Assembly: GCA_039707465.1 (NCBI GenBank)
Contig: CM077645.1
Span: 160,277,003-160,341,002, forward strand
Source: Rhabdophis nuchalis
Taxonomy: Eukaryota > Chordata > Lepidosauria > Squamata > Natricidae
DNA length: 64,000 nucleotides
Direction of reading: 5' to 3'
In this document: positions 46,839-57,532 of the stretch, piece by piece
Numbering within the stretch: position 1 is the stretch's first letter
Layout: the number at the start of each line of letters is the position of its first letter
Notes under the pieces: model-generated
What the model was told of the DNA's origin: nothing
Databases searched by the model: none
The model's input: the letters and a program-made list of their open reading frames with translations, nothing else
Position numbers and translations under genes: made by a program

Positions 46839-47715
46839 GGGGTCCTTGGTGCTCTCTGAGCTTGCTTGCTTTCTTGCAAACTTTCATTACTCAAACTAGG
46901 TAACATCATCAGTGCTAGTAAGGAGTGCTATTTGCTATCAGTTTACATAGTAGTGGCTTGATGTTGGCGGTCTTAGAGATTCTTTGATTGATTTTTGCTG
47001 TTGGCTTCTTTGGCAGTTTTTTGATTGGGATATTGTTTACTTGATTGTTGGTCTGATGTTAACCATGGAGTTTATCTATGTTAATCTGGATGCTGATTGC
47101 TGGTGGAGAGGTGCTTGAGTCTTTTTGTTCCTTTTGGGGCTGAGTTGGCTGAGTCACCCCCAAAGACAGTCTCTTGTGCATAGTCTATAGTTTTGTTAAT
47201 GGCTATGTGTTTATTGATGGCTGATTTGTCAGAGTACCAGACTTCTCAAAATTCCCTGGCATTTTTGGACTTGGCTTGGTCTAACACAGGGGTCTGCAAA
47301 GTCAGCTCTTTTAAGACTGGTGGACTTCAACTCCCAGAATTCCCCAGCCAGCTATGCTGGCTGGGGAACTCTGGGAGTTGAAGTCCACCAGTCTTAAAAG
47401 AGCCGACTTTGCAGACCCCTGGTCTAGCATGATCATGCTTATCCAATTGAAACTATGGTTAAATCTGTCTATATGTTGTGAAATTAAAGAATTTTTATCA
47501 TGTCTTCTGACTGCTAGTTGGTGTTTGTGGATGCATTCTGCCAGTCTTCTGCCTTTTGGTCCTACACAGTGGTTGTTGCAGTCCTTATATTGTATGTTGC
47601 AAATGACTCCTGTGTTTTCTTGTAGGGTTGTTGGGTCTTTTGGTCTGCTTAGGATGCTTTGAAAGGCTTTAGTTGGCTTGTGTGCTATGTTGATTCCATA
47701 TGGTTGTAGTAGTCT
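46839..47715 (-). pseudogene. Penelope-like retroelement: GIY-YIG endonuclease region and 3' end
   Basis: The minus strand encodes YGINIAHKPTKAFQSILSRP, then KDPTTLQENTGVICNIQYKD, CNNHCVGPKGRRLAECIHKH and QLAVRRHDKNSLISQHI. This is the Penelope-type GIY-YIG region: the 'CNNHYVGQTGR'-like box is here CNNHCVGPKGR, with Tyr to Cys and the GQTGR core altered, so it is probably inactive. A fold-back element interrupts the frame at 47287-47421, after NHSFNWISMIMLD. Beyond it comes QAKSKNAREF, a stop-interrupted stretch and the 3' non-coding part shared with 5216-6180. The reverse transcriptase is missing, so it is 5'-truncated. The plus-strand frames here are shadows. Confidence 0.88.
47287..47421. 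mobile_element. Fold-back hAT-like element, copy 6 (135 bp), inside the Penelope-like ORF
   Basis: Starts CAGGGGTCTGCAAAGTCAGC, ends GACTTTGCAGACCCCTG. The centre CCCCAGCCAGCTATGCTGGC is self-complementary. The flanking octamers GTCTAACA and GTCTAGCA agree at 7 of 8 (47279-47286 and 47422-47429). Confidence 0.93.
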
Positions 47716-47766
47716 AACCCTATACCATTTCAGACAAATGGTTGTCCAATCTCTTCTTAAAGACGA
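47716..47766 (-). pseudogene. CR1 3' fragment
   Basis: CCCTATACCATTTCAGACAA, then ATGGTTGTCCAATCTCTTCT, match the C-terminal end (HLSEMV) of the CR1 copies at 19240 and 27905. Only about 50 bases remain. Confidence 0.65.
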
Positions 47767-47879
47767 GAGGGGGAAGAGCGGGGGGAAGGAGGGAGAGGGA
47801 GATGGTAATGTGGAATGCCTTTAGGTCAGTGTTGATTCTGCTGATAGTCCTGGACTCATTTCTGAAGGAGGTTTTTTTT

Positions 47880-48040
47880 TGCGGGGGGGAGGGGAGAGGG
47901 TTTAGTTTGCCATTGCCTCCTTCTTTGAGCTGAAAGAGAGAGAGACTGGCCAAAAGTCATCCAACTGACATTATTACATCTCTGCCTTACAATGGAGGTA
48001 AAACTCATATTCTTCTGGTTTCTAGCTTTAACTACTATAC
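47880..48040 (-). repeat. tRNA-like squamate SINE fragment
   Basis: GAGAGACTGGCCAAAAGTCA, then ACTCATATTCTTCTGGTTTC and TTAACTACTATAC, follow the order of the copies at 2010 and 33119. It is degraded. Confidence 0.45.
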
Positions 48041-48110
48041 AAAAACAGCTGATAGATGAGAGGAGATGGATGGATGGATGGAGAGACAGACAGAGGGAGA
48101 GAATATTCAA

Positions 48111-48854
48111 GATGGTGGCGCACTTAGGCACTGCGGCTTTGAGCTCCTGGTGTCACAGTAGAGTTAGGCAAAAACTAGTCTATACCCGCAGGGAGTTATT
48201 AAGTTATTATTAAAGATTAAATCTTCTAGTCAACTCGATATTACCAGCGACTTCCAGCAGTCTCATAATATACCGAGTGACATAGTAAGACTGCCAGGCT
48301 CTCCATGGATCGTTGTTTGGCCTAGGAGGCAGCGAAGAGAGCCGAAACAGAAGCGGGGATGCAGAGCAGGTTTGCTAGTTCGATTACGGAAGCAACCTCA
48401 CAGACCAGCATTACCAAGCATTTCCTAACCAACTCTAGATCCTTTGTCCACAAAACTGATGAACTAGAGCTCTGGATGGCAGCGAATAAGCTCATTCGTT
48501 ACTGCTGTGTGATGATCATCACAGAGACCTGGCTTCATCCACTTGTACCGGATGTGTCTGTGGAGCTAACTAACCGCACCACACACCGCTTTGACAGAAA
48601 CAACTACTCAGGTAAAAGCAAAGGTGGAGGACTGTGTATTTACACACATAATAACTGGTGTACTAACAGTAGAGTTGCTTATACACACTGTTCTGCAGAT
48701 GTGGAATTCTCAACTGTCATTTGTCGACCATTTTATTTACCTAGAGAGATTTCTGTTATAGTTATCACTGCTGTCTATATTTTACCTGATGCAAATGTTA
48801 GCACAACACTCAAACCAATTTCATTGTAATTTTATTACAATGACAATAAAGATT
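48111..48854 (+). pseudogene. Internally deleted LINE: 5' UTR and start of the endonuclease joined to the 3' end
   Basis: The element begins near CAAGATGGTGGCGCAC, a typical LINE 5' start, followed by about 250 bp of leader. The frame 48359-48829 encodes the N-terminal part of a non-LTR retrotransposon endonuclease: KTDELELWMAANKL, CCVMIITETWLHP (carrying the Glu of the endonuclease motif), FDRNNYSGKSKGGGLCIY, NNWCTNSRV, VICRPFYLPREISV and PDANVSTTL. At about codon 150 it jumps directly to a 3' terminus: the hairpin CATTGTAAT/ATTACAATG and CAATAAAG, then an ATT tail. All of the rest of ORF2, including the reverse transcriptase, is absent. A frameshift near 48420 separates the leader's apparent protein start from this frame. 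Clade (L2/Rex-like) is inferred. Confidence 0.8.
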
Positions 48855-48859
48855 ATTAC

Positions 48860-48912
<53 letters not shown>
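48855..48912. repeat. (ATT)n microsatellite
   Basis: About 19 ATT units. It is the shared tail of the LINE to its left and of a minus-strand LINE to its right. Confidence 0.96.
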
Positions 48913-48913
<1 letters not shown>

Positions 48914-48915
<2 letters not shown>

Positions 48916-49130
48916 TTATTCATAAAACATGAAACTCAGCCAACTGAATATTTAAAAATGCATATTACAAATACTATTGACTCATGCTAATTGTTGATAC
49001 AGTTTGCTGCCAGCATCCTAAGTATCAACCAAGTATCTTCGTAGAATATAAGATGTGCCAAGTAGCGCCGTTTGTTGCAGTTCCACTGGTGTTATTGCAG
49101 GAAGCTGCAATTTGCTGAGATATTTAGTAA
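48914..49130 (-). pseudogene. Minus-strand LINE C-terminus and 3' UTR
   Basis: The minus frame reads FTKYLSKLQLPAITPVELQQ, then TALLGTSYILRRYL, and a stop near 49018. It resembles the C-terminal 'LQKTALLGTAHILRR' segment found in some non-LTR retrotransposon polyproteins. About 100 bp of 3' UTR follows, ending ATGAATAAAG against the ATT array. The family is not identified. Confidence 0.5.
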
Positions 49131-49132
49131 AG

Positions 49133-49156
49133 TTGTTGTTGTTGTTGTTGTTGTTG

Positions 49157-49209
<53 letters not shown>
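49133..49209. repeat. (GTT)n(ATT)n microsatellite
   Basis: A GTT run passes into an ATT run. It causes poly-Leu, poly-Val/Ile and poly-Asn frames that are not genes. Confidence 0.97.
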
Positions 49210-49254
49210 TGTTGCATATCTCCCTGCTTTTGCCTTCCTGTGTTTTCCTGTTTG

Positions 49255-49530
49255 GCCAGGTAACTTTTTTTTTATTCGACTTGTATCCCACACCTATCTC
49301 GCAGAAGGGACCCAGGGTGGCGCACAGGAAATTAAAACAGATATATACATAAATACATAATAAATATCATAAAACCAATTAAATTAAGAAAACCCTGTGC
49401 TAAAATTACTAAAATCCCTCTAATTAAAACGAATTGCTAATTTAAAACTCAGTCATTATAGGCCGGCTTGATGGAAAAAGTGCGTCTTCAGGCGCTGGTG
49501 GAAAAGGCGGAGGTCCGAAGTGGTCCGGAG
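49255..49530 (-). pseudogene. L2-like LINE 3' UTR fragment
   Basis: TTTATTCGACTTGTATCCCA, then GGGACCCAGGGTGGCGCACA, is the reversed 3' hairpin. GGCCGGCTTGATGG and CGTCTTCAGGCGCTGGTGGA follow as the reversed end of the coding part. Similar to 23864-24140. Confidence 0.7.
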
Positions 49531-50757
49531 TTCGGGACTGTTTTGATGTTTGCTGGTATTTAATAAATAAACAGCAAGCTTTTTTTTTTTTTTTTTTTGC
49601 TTTTGCTAGCAGTGCTGCATGTATGCTTGTTTTGATGGGAATCTAGGAATTGTTTGGAAGTGTGCCAGTTGCAAATTAAATGGGAAATTACAGCAATTTT
49701 TTTTAGCAAAAAGTCTAGAGGGCCAGCAGGGGGAAAAGCACCCAAAGCATCCCAATTTATTTCCAAATGCTTGGTCAAGCATACACCACTCAGAGTCTAT
49801 ACATTGTGGATACTCATTAGGATTTTAAATGCTCTAATTGAGGGATGTGTTTCCATGCCTTCAAAGCTAGCTTAAAGTTTTCGAAATGGCAGTGACATCA
49901 GGATGAAAGAATCTCTTATGGGAAGAATGTGGATTGGACAGATACTCTTTAAAAAAAATTAGACCCTCGGAAATATTTGAAGTTGCCATGTCCAGAAGAA
50001 GCTCAAGCCAAGATGAAAAGGGACTGATTACTTAAGTCTGAAGTAATTCTTTAAGAAAGGAGACATGAAATATGCTAAGACAGGCATGTGCACACTAAAA
50101 CAATAACATTTTAATGTTTGGAAATTTTGTACCTCTAAATTATCAGAGATTGGAAGTTGAATGGAACTTGATTCAAAATATCCGTCTATTCAGAAAAACG
50201 CTAACATAATACTTTTACCAAGAGTTATCAAACTTCATAATGAAATTTCCCTTGAGAGAGTAATTGCCAAACTGGAGGCAATTATCAGCATCATTTGAAC
50301 CATGCAACTGAAGGCAATTATCTAAAGAAGATAAAAGGAAAAAGTGTAGATTTGGTGATTACTAAAAGAGAAAGGGGTATATTAAAAGAGAATGCAGGCT
50401 ACAGAACTGAGACCTACACAACAGAGGAGCAATAAGATCAAATGTGCCAAAAAACAAAATCAAGTCTGCATAGGGGTTACAAAAACAGATACAGAGAAAT
50501 AGTATTTATGTCAGCAAGGCCATGAACTTTCGGAATTCTGAATGTGAAAAGAAAAAGAGATTTTTTGCCAGACATCGGTGCATGAAGTCAGTACTGTATA
50601 TGCAACTACTATATATTTGTAAGCCTCGATTAATCTCTCTAAGGAATAGTTAAATTTACAAATCGAATGTCAATAGAAGTATTTAAAAGACAAGATTAAG
50701 CTGAAATGTTTCATAAATTATAACTAAAGCAAGAATATAAGAATGTATTCCAAGAAG
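49531..50757. other. Unique spacer with a poly(T) run
   Basis: A T run at about 49579-49598. Otherwise AT-rich, with no recognised element. Confidence 0.45.
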
Positions 50758-50829
50758 CATATTATGTACTGCCCTGAGTCCCTTCGAGGAGATAGGGCGG
50801 TATACAAATTTGATAAATAAATAAATAAA
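50758..50829 (+). repeat. L2-like LINE 3' terminus, 5'-truncated to the last 70 bp
   Basis: TACTGCCCTGAGTCCCTTCG, then GGAGATAGGGCGGTATACAA and AAATAAATAAATAA: the terminal hairpin and tail as at 7725-7800. Confidence 0.8.
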
Positions 50830-51961
50830 ATGTACCTGAATTGGATACAAATTACATATATCTGTGTTATTTTATGCAATGTGGCTATAAAAGTGTGCTT
50901 AATAATGACTTTGCACTGTTCCATCAAGGACCATCAAATAAAAAAAGAAGCAAAACTTTTTTCTAGAACCTTTTTTTTTTTAATTCTGTTGCAGAATCTT
51001 TACTGGAGACAGAACAAGTGATATATTTGCACAACCACACCTGTTCGTGAGCCTTTCTTTCAACTAGATCTTACAACAGTTATCTATTTGCTGGCTATAG
51101 TGCATCTAAATTATTGCGACACATGAGACCACCTTGAACAATGTTTAGAAACTTCATTTAGTACAAAAGGTGACAGCTCAGTTGATGTATGAAAGCATAA
51201 ATATTGCTCCAATATTGAAAGCTCTATAATAGCAGCCAGTTTGCTTTCTGAGTTCAGTTCATGTTAGCCTTAAAGCTTTAATACTGGTTATGGCCTGGAA
51301 AAAAGAATTGCTAGGCTAACTATGAAGCGCCCAGGAATATGTTCACAGACTAAGATAAAGGACTTTCCTTTGTATTGGTCCCAGTTTATATATGTCTTAT
51401 TTCAGAACTAAAATTAATCTCTACTCTCACATGGCCAGGAAGGGTTAAATAATGTTTCTTCAACCCATTCTTTTGACATTACTAAACAGATATGCTTTTG
51501 CTAGTTCTGCCTCCGACCACATCATATTGAATTTCAGGGGCTATGGGAAGGAGAGGGGGAAAAACAGAAACTGTCAAATGATAGCTAAGATATTTTTTTT
51601 TCCCAAGAGCTTTTTCCAAACAATAAAACCCACCTTTTCAGAATAAATTAATTCTGAAATAACCTAGGTGGGAGGACCAGGGTCATCTATTTCTATCAGC
51701 TTTACCTTACCAAAGGTTGACAGCCTTACCAGTCTTAACAGGTAGACCAGACAAGAGTCATGACCACATCAGCTAATTCTACTTCACAGTAAAGAATCCT
51801 TAAAGTCTGAAAGTACAATTTTCCCACCATGTCCTTTACAATGTGAGAAACTAGGGAAGTCCCATCTGAGCCTCTTCCCTCACCCTCTATACAGCTGTGG
51901 GTCTTGCTATCTCTTATCTGACTGTTCCCTAGGTAACATCTCTTCATATCCTAAGGTCTTT
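50830..51961. other. Unique AT-rich spacer
   Basis: No recognised element. The frames at 51452-51646 and 51735-51947 have no motif. Confidence 0.45.
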
Positions 51962-51969
51962 CCTATAAA

Positions 51970-52294
51970 CCAATGATGGCTAATTTTTTTGTTGTTCGTG
52001 CCAAAAGTGTGCACGCCTGCACCCATAATGCAATGTGTGCGCAACTCCCCCCATGTGCCCTGCCCCCTATAAATGCATGTGTGATACACCCCTCGTGCTT
52101 GTGCATGCGACCCCCTTCTCTCCCCCCCCCCACCTTTGAATGGGCACTCTGCCTGGGACAGAGACCAAAAATCAGCTGGCTGGCAGGAGATGCGCATGCA
52201 TGCATGATGGAGGTCATCTGGGGCAACGGCTCATGTGCCTGCAGAGGGCTCTGAGTGCCACCTGTGGCACGTGTGCCATAGGTTTGCCATCAAG
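51970..52294. mobile_element. hAT-type element, 'caatgatggctaat' family (325 bp)
   Basis: Starts CCAATGATGGCTAATTTTTT (expected CAGTGATGGC) and ends GTGTGCCATAGGTTTGCCAT plus CAAG (expected CACTG). The flanking octamers CCTATAAA and ACTATAAA agree at 7 of 8. The interior is GC-rich with GTGCC/GGCAC motifs. Overlapping frames on both strands are compositional. Confidence 0.82.
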
Positions 52295-52661
52295 ACTATA
52301 AACCATTACAAAGCCATTTAAATGTATAGCTATAAGTGTTGTAAAAGAAAATCAAAAGTTAATTCTTTTTACTTTTCTTTTACTTTTCTTTCTGCACTTT
52401 TGGCTTTAGTCTTTCTTTTTTACCTCATTTTGATTATTAGTTCTTGTTAGATTTTATCTTTCTTCTTTAAAAAATTAATGAATTATGTTGAAGAAAAAGT
52501 AAACATACGGCAGTTAGGTCTATGAACCTTGTTATGGTATAGCGGCAGTCAAACTTGATAAGTCATTTCTCAAAGTGGCAAGCAAACCATATATTGTGAT
52601 CTAAATCAAATAACTCTTCCTAAGAAATGGGTTTTGTTTTTTCTTACACCCAGTGGCGTGG

Positions 52662-52907
52662 TGGTATTCAGCAAGTTCTGATCAGTTCTGGAGAACCGAT
52701 AGTGGAAATTTTGAGTAGTTCAGAGAACCGGTAAATATCACCTCTGACTGGCCCCGCCCCCATTTATTCTCTGCCTCTCAAGGGGAAATGGGGATTTTAC
52801 AGTATCCTTCCCCTGCCACACCCACCAAACCATGCCACACCCACCAAACCATGCCACACCCACCAAGCCACGCCCATGGAACTGGTACTAAAAAATTTTG
52901 CATTTCT
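52662..52907. mobile_element. hAT-type non-autonomous element, right terminus decayed
   Basis: Starts near GCGTGGTGGTATTCAGCAAG and continues with GTTCTGGAGAACCGATAGTG and three copies of CCACACCCACCAAACCATG. The final 'gaatcccaccactg' has decayed to GCATTTCTGACC, so no target duplication can be read. Confidence 0.75.
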
Positions 52908-53664
52908 GACCAAGATGATTATCATATGCCTCTGTCATTGTTACATTCTTGCTGAATGTTCAGTTGTGATTACAACTCTGAATTTTTGAAGGGTTTTGCA
53001 ATACAATGTAGCAAAGTGTTTTACAACTTTAAAAAAAACACCTTACATTTGCACTGATAAAGACCAATACTTTAAAAAAAAACCAGAGATGCTTTCTCTA
53101 ATTGTAAAGCTCAATTTTAAGTGATACGGTATTTTACACATCATTAGTTATAACTCATGGTTACCAGATTCTAATCTGGTAAAAAGCATAAATCTGCATT
53201 GCATGTTCTTGAATATCTGCTTGGGTTTACTGTATTAGCTGTTCCCATTAGCCAATTCTGAGAGGCGTACACCTCAACAACACATAATTGGGATTAAACA
53301 AAGCAATATAAATCAAATTGAAAGCAACATTATATGTTACGATGCTATAGAATCTATTTATGATCAGTCACAAATAATAATATTAAAACCAATCTTTCAT
53401 CCAGAGGAAAAACAATTCAACTTCATTGGCTTGGTGAAATAACCAGGTTTTTTTCCCCAGTTTTCTACCGTAAATACCCAGATATAGAAAATTCTAAAGA
53501 GGGCAGACAGCATAGCATTCTTCCATAACTTCTGAAAATGGCAGTTTATAATCAAGGAAATACATAGTCAGATTCCCTGCTGGATTTAGGCAGTCAGGTG
53601 TAGAAACCCACTACCTAAACCAGATAGTTCACTGCCTATGTCCTACATAAGTTTTTAGCAATAT
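52908..53664. other. Unique AT-rich spacer
   Basis: No recognised element. Confidence 0.5.
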
Positions 53665-53669
53665 AATTT

Positions 53670-53745
53670 TTTTTACAGTTATTTATTCGATTTATATACC
53701 GCCCTATTTCACCTAAAAGGGACTCAGGGCGGTGCATGTGCAGTT
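53670..53745 (-). repeat. L2-like LINE 3' terminus, reversed
   Basis: TTATTTATTCGATTTATATACC, then GCCCTATTTCACCTAAAAGG and GACTCAGGGCGGTGC, is the reverse of the family 3' hairpin. Confidence 0.75.
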
Positions 53746-54608
53746 GTTTTTGCCTCGATATTAACTAAGAGAATGAGAAAAGGATACTTTTTTGAGGGCT
53801 CTGTCAAGCATTGGGGATTTAGTCAGTTCAAATGAGTATAAATATTTATTGCAAGCTTAAGTTCTCTACAAGAATCTGACCCACTAGACATCAAGGAAAT
53901 TGAGCGTGAGGTAAGAGGTGGGCTCTATCTAGATCTATCTAGACTTGTGACTTATGATGCTTTTGACCTCTCTTTCGGGCTTGGTTTGGTCATCTTCTAC
54001 AGATTCAGATGAAGCTATTATACATTTTATGTCATGCAACATCTCTGTATAAAATTCTGAAACAGGTGAAGAGGTCGCTGTTTTGGGATAAATATATTAG
54101 AAACAAATGCTAAAGTCATGTTGCCTAAACAACTCATATACCCAAACAGCATTTTTTTCTATTTATACCATTTAGCCATCAACTAAGCTAAAAACTGTTT
54201 TAGTTCTTAAATCTGAAATGAATTTGATACATTAAAAAAAAGGTCTGCATATTTATACCAGCTGGAGATTTTGAGAACATATTTAAAATTGCAGTGCACA
54301 AGAATTGTTTATACTGCAAATTTCTTGCTAACCGAGCAAGTGATACAATTCCTTTTTGGACTGCACCCTATAAAATAGGTGATCAAAATTTCATCAAATA
54401 AGCATGTCATATTTGCAACAATCTTTATTATTGGCCATGCTGACTAGAATTTGCTTGGCTCAGCAACATATGGAGCTCTGCATGTTGAATACCCTTGAAA
54501 TAAAAGTTAATATATAAGCATCATTCTACTACAAAATAATACAGCACATCTTGCTTTTCTACTTCAAAGAAAATTTTATGATATTTTGGTGGTCTTTATT
54601 CCCCATGC
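53746..54608. other. Unique AT-rich spacer
   Basis: 53815-53995 (TCAAATGAGTATAAATATTTATTGC and AAGTTCTCTACAAGAATCTG) resembles 20808-20960, so the two are probably copies of one unidentified dispersed repeat. Otherwise nothing seen. Confidence 0.4.
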
Positions 54609-54610
54609 AT

Positions 54611-54675
54611 TCATACATACATACATACATACATACATACATACATACATACATACATACATACATACATACATA
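54611..54675. repeat. (CATA)n microsatellite
   Basis: An uninterrupted tetranucleotide run. Confidence 0.97.
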
Positions 54676-54737
54676 ATTGCAGCCAATTAAAATGTGTTTG
54701 GATGGAAATAGGGATTAATTTTAAATACTGTTCAATT

Positions 54738-55093
54738 TAAAGGGATGCGATGCTCAGTGGCTAAGACTCTGAGCTTGTCAATCAGAAAGGTCGGCAGTTC
54801 AGCGGTTCGAATCCCTAGCACCATGAAACGGAATGAGCTCCCATTATTTGTCCCAGCTTCTGCCAACCGAGCAGTTCGAAAGCATATAAAAATGCAAGTA
54901 GAAAAATAGGAACCACCTTTGGTGGGAAGGTTACAGTGCTCCGTACACCTTCGGCATTTAGTCATACCAGCCACATGACCATGGAGACGTCTTTGGACAG
55001 TGCTGGCTTTGGCTTTGAAATAGAGATGAGCACCGCTCCCTAGAGTTGGGAACAATTAGCACATATGTACGAGGGGAACCTTTACCTTCACCT
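54738..55093 (+). repeat. Sauria/Squam-type tRNA-derived SINE, full length
   Basis: The tRNA-like head has an A box (AGTGGCTAAGACT) and a B box (GGTTCGAATCC), so RNA polymerase III would read the plus strand. A conserved body follows, then a Bov-B LINE-like 3' end (GTTGGGAACAATTAGCACAT, then GTACGAGGGGAACCTTTACC). A 12-bp exact target duplication, TACTGTTCAATT, flanks it (54726-54737 and 55094-55105). This family is found in lizards and snakes and is the best single indicator of a squamate source. The minus frame over it is not a gene. Confidence 0.95.
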
Positions 55094-55105
55094 TACTGTT
55101 CAATT

Positions 55106-56310
55106 ACATCAATGAACATAGATAACAAGTATCAGATGCATATAGACACAGGGTCGAGAAATGATTTTCAAGTAAATATTTGATTGCGTTTTGGTAAATT
55201 ACTCTATATTTAAATTTTAAATAACTTTTCAATGCTGCAACTTTTTGAAAACTAATAAAGCATTCCCAGTTTGGCATGTCTTTCTCCAAAGAAATTTTAA
55301 AGAACTTGGACATGGAAAACTTACGAAGAGCTTAACTTCCAAAAATAAATAATAATTTATGAATAAGTAAAATAATAGATATATTTTTAACCTGCAAAAG
55401 TTCAACAATTATTTAAAAAGTCAGGAACGCTTTTATTTAAATTACATCTAATGTTTTCTACCAATAATTTTTACAACCTGAGGTGAGGGGCATTGAACCC
55501 TTTTCTAAATATTGAGTTGCTATTAAACTTTCAGGAGTTTGTGATGTCAAAAATTGACTTATGGTTGGTATACTGAAATGCATTTTCCTGAAAAGCCCAC
55601 TTTTATCACAGATATAATTACTATGGTTATTGTCACATAAATTATTCTAAGTCTAAATAGTCCGTTGCAGAAATCATTCATATTGGGATCTACAGCACAG
55701 AACATATCATTAGTATATAACCATTTTAAATTAATTTCCAGTTGTTCTAGATTAAACCAACCATTAAATTCCTGAACAGCTAAAGCAAGAATATTTTATT
55801 CTCTCAATCACTTCATACTGGTCACTTATTTATCAGTGGTAGATCTGTGCCATGTTCTCATGAAAATGAAGGGGCACTTTTAAATGACAAGACAAAAAAA
55901 TTTATTTGCTCCCACCTTGCAGAATTCTTCAAGAGACCTATTTGCCTTTCTATTGGTTTCCTAACAAATGGCTGGAGATTTGTCTATTTCAAAAAGCATA
56001 AGTAATGGTAAAACAATGTAAATTACTTTTCCCATTTTTGTATTGGCCATTGATTTGCTGCATTTAATCATGAACAATAGGGACAAAAACCAGGATAAAA
56101 ATGTTAGATATGCATACATTATTGTAAAAACATGGGGATGTCTATCAATTTATTTCAATCCCATATTCCATTTGAGCAGCAAAATAAGGTGTCCAGTGTC
56201 AGGAGCATTCAGTTTGCTTCAAGGATTGGATCCAACATTTTGGAAAAACTTTTCATATTCATATTTTTACCAACATTTATGTTATTGTCTTTTCACAGAA
56301 CTTATTTAAA
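55106..56310. other. Unique AT-rich spacer
   Basis: No recognised element. The frames at 56043-56329 have no motif. Confidence 0.5.
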
Positions 56311-56312
56311 TA

Positions 56313-56386
56313 CGAGGGTGATTCAATAAATAAGGTGAATTTTTCTGTATAAGGACTTTTAATACAGATAGAAGCTTACTTTTTTT
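56313..56386 (+). repeat. Mariner left terminal inverted repeat
   Basis: Starts CGAGGGTGATTCAATAAATA and ends in a T run after GAAGCTTAC. It would include the transposase binding site. It is unusually long for mariner, whose repeats are commonly near 30 bp. Confidence 0.93.
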
Positions 56387-56476
56387 AAAAAAATTGTGTT
56401 TTATTACTTTTTCACGTGGATTTAATTTCTTATGCAGATTACAAAAAAACCTTGAGAGTTTTACCGATTAACAAAG

Positions 56477-57532
56477 ATGGCCGACCAAGAAGCATGCTCC
56501 AGGATTGAACAGCGGTCAGTTATCAAGTTTTTGGTTGCTGAAGGGTGCAAACCCGTTGAAATTCATAGGAGAATGTCAACTGTGTATGGTGCCACATGTT
56601 TCAGCCAAAAAAATGTCTACAAGTGGGCTACATTGTTTAAAGAAGGACGGAGCAGTGTTGAGGATGAAGGCAGGCCTGGGAGGCCTACAGAAGTGAGGTC
56701 TCCTGAAGTGATCGAATCAGTCAATGACCTCATTCAGTCTGACAGAAGGGTGACAGTGGATGACATTGCAAGGACTTTGAGCTTATCTGTTGGGACAGCA
56801 CACAAAATTGTCCATGATGACCTTGGCTACTCGAAGGTCAGCTGCAGGTGGGTGCCAAAGATGCTTACTGCAGAGCACAAACAGAGGAGGGTCGAGTTGT
56901 CCCAGCAGTGTCTTTCCCGCTATGAGAAGGATGGTGATGAGTTTCTGAAGAAGGTGGTCACATGTGACGAGTCATGGGTTTGGCACTATGAGCCTGAGTC
57001 TAAACGACAGTCCATGGAGTGGAAGCACATAGGCTCTCCAGTGAAGAAGTTCAAGTCCCAGCGGTCCACTAGGAAGGTGATGCTCACCGTTTTTTGGGAT
57101 ATGCAAGGCCCAATCCCCATTTCATTCCTTGAAAAAGGAAACACTGTGAACAGTGCCAACTACTGTGAACTGCTGAGGCAAGTCAAGAAAGACATAAAGA
57201 ACAAACGCAGAGGTCATCAGTCAAAAGGTTTCATCTTGCATCATGTCAACGCAAGGCCTCACACAGCAGCCCAAATGGTGCAGACCATCAACGAGCTGGG
57301 CTGGGAACTGCTCCCTCATCCCCCTTATAGCCCAGACCTTGCCTCTTCAGACTTTCACCTGTTTGGTCCCTTGAAAGCGTTCACGAGAGGCACAAAGTTT
57401 GAAAGTGACGGTGAAGTCAAAAGTGTTGTGAGCGACTGGCTGAGACATCAGTCTAAAGATTTTTATGCTGAGGGAATATGGAAGCTTGTGCACAGATGGG
57501 AAAAGTGTGTGACAGTGACGTTGAAAAATTAA
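56477..57532 (+). CDS. Mariner transposase (D,D34D type), full length, second Asp replaced by Val
   Basis: A transposase of 351 residues, the usual mariner length; it would cut the element out and reinsert it at TA. The N-terminal half is the paired DNA-binding region (helix-turn-helix around residues 10-55 with FSQKNVYKW, linker motif GRPGRP at 65-70, second helix-turn-helix around 80-115 with VDDIARTLSLSVGTAHKIV). It is followed by WVPKML (125-130; the family usually has WVPHEL). The catalytic core has Asp164 in TCDESW and Asp292 in SSDFHLF. Residue 257, exactly 34 residues before Asp292 and in the HHxNARPHTA box, is Val (codon GTC at 57245-57247) where the family has the second catalytic Asp. 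YSPDLASSD also departs from the usual YSPDLAPSD. The start is the first ATG after the left repeat, in context AAAGATGG. The missing metal-binding Asp should abolish strand cleavage, though DNA binding and dimerisation could persist. Neighbours are its own terminal repeats only. The subfamily is not assigned. Confidence 0.96.
   Translation: MADQEACSRIEQRSVIKFLVAEGCKPVEIHRRMSTVYGATCFSQKNVYKWATLFKEGRSSVEDEGRPGRPTEVRSPEVIESVNDLIQSDRRVTVDDIARTLSLSVGTAHKIVHDDLGYSKVSCRWVPKMLTAEHKQRRVELSQQCLSRYEKDGDEFLKKVVTCDESWVWHYEPESKRQSMEWKHIGSPVKKFKSQRSTRKVMLTVFWDMQGPIPISFLEKGNTVNSANYCELLRQVKKDIKNKRRGHQSKGFILHHVNARPHTAAQMVQTINELGWELLPHPPYSPDLASSDFHLFGPLKAFTRGTKFESDGEVKSVVSDWLRHQSKDFYAEGIWKLVHRWEKCVTVTLKN

Noticed and set aside
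48992..49360. Poly-Leu, poly-Val/Ile and poly-Asn frames
   Set aside because: Read through the GTT/ATT array; only the short C-terminal peptide on the minus strand looks real, and that is a LINE fragment.
54745..54820. Functional tRNA gene on the plus strand
   Set aside because: Same reasoning: it continues into a SINE body with a Bov-B-like tail and a 12-bp target duplication.
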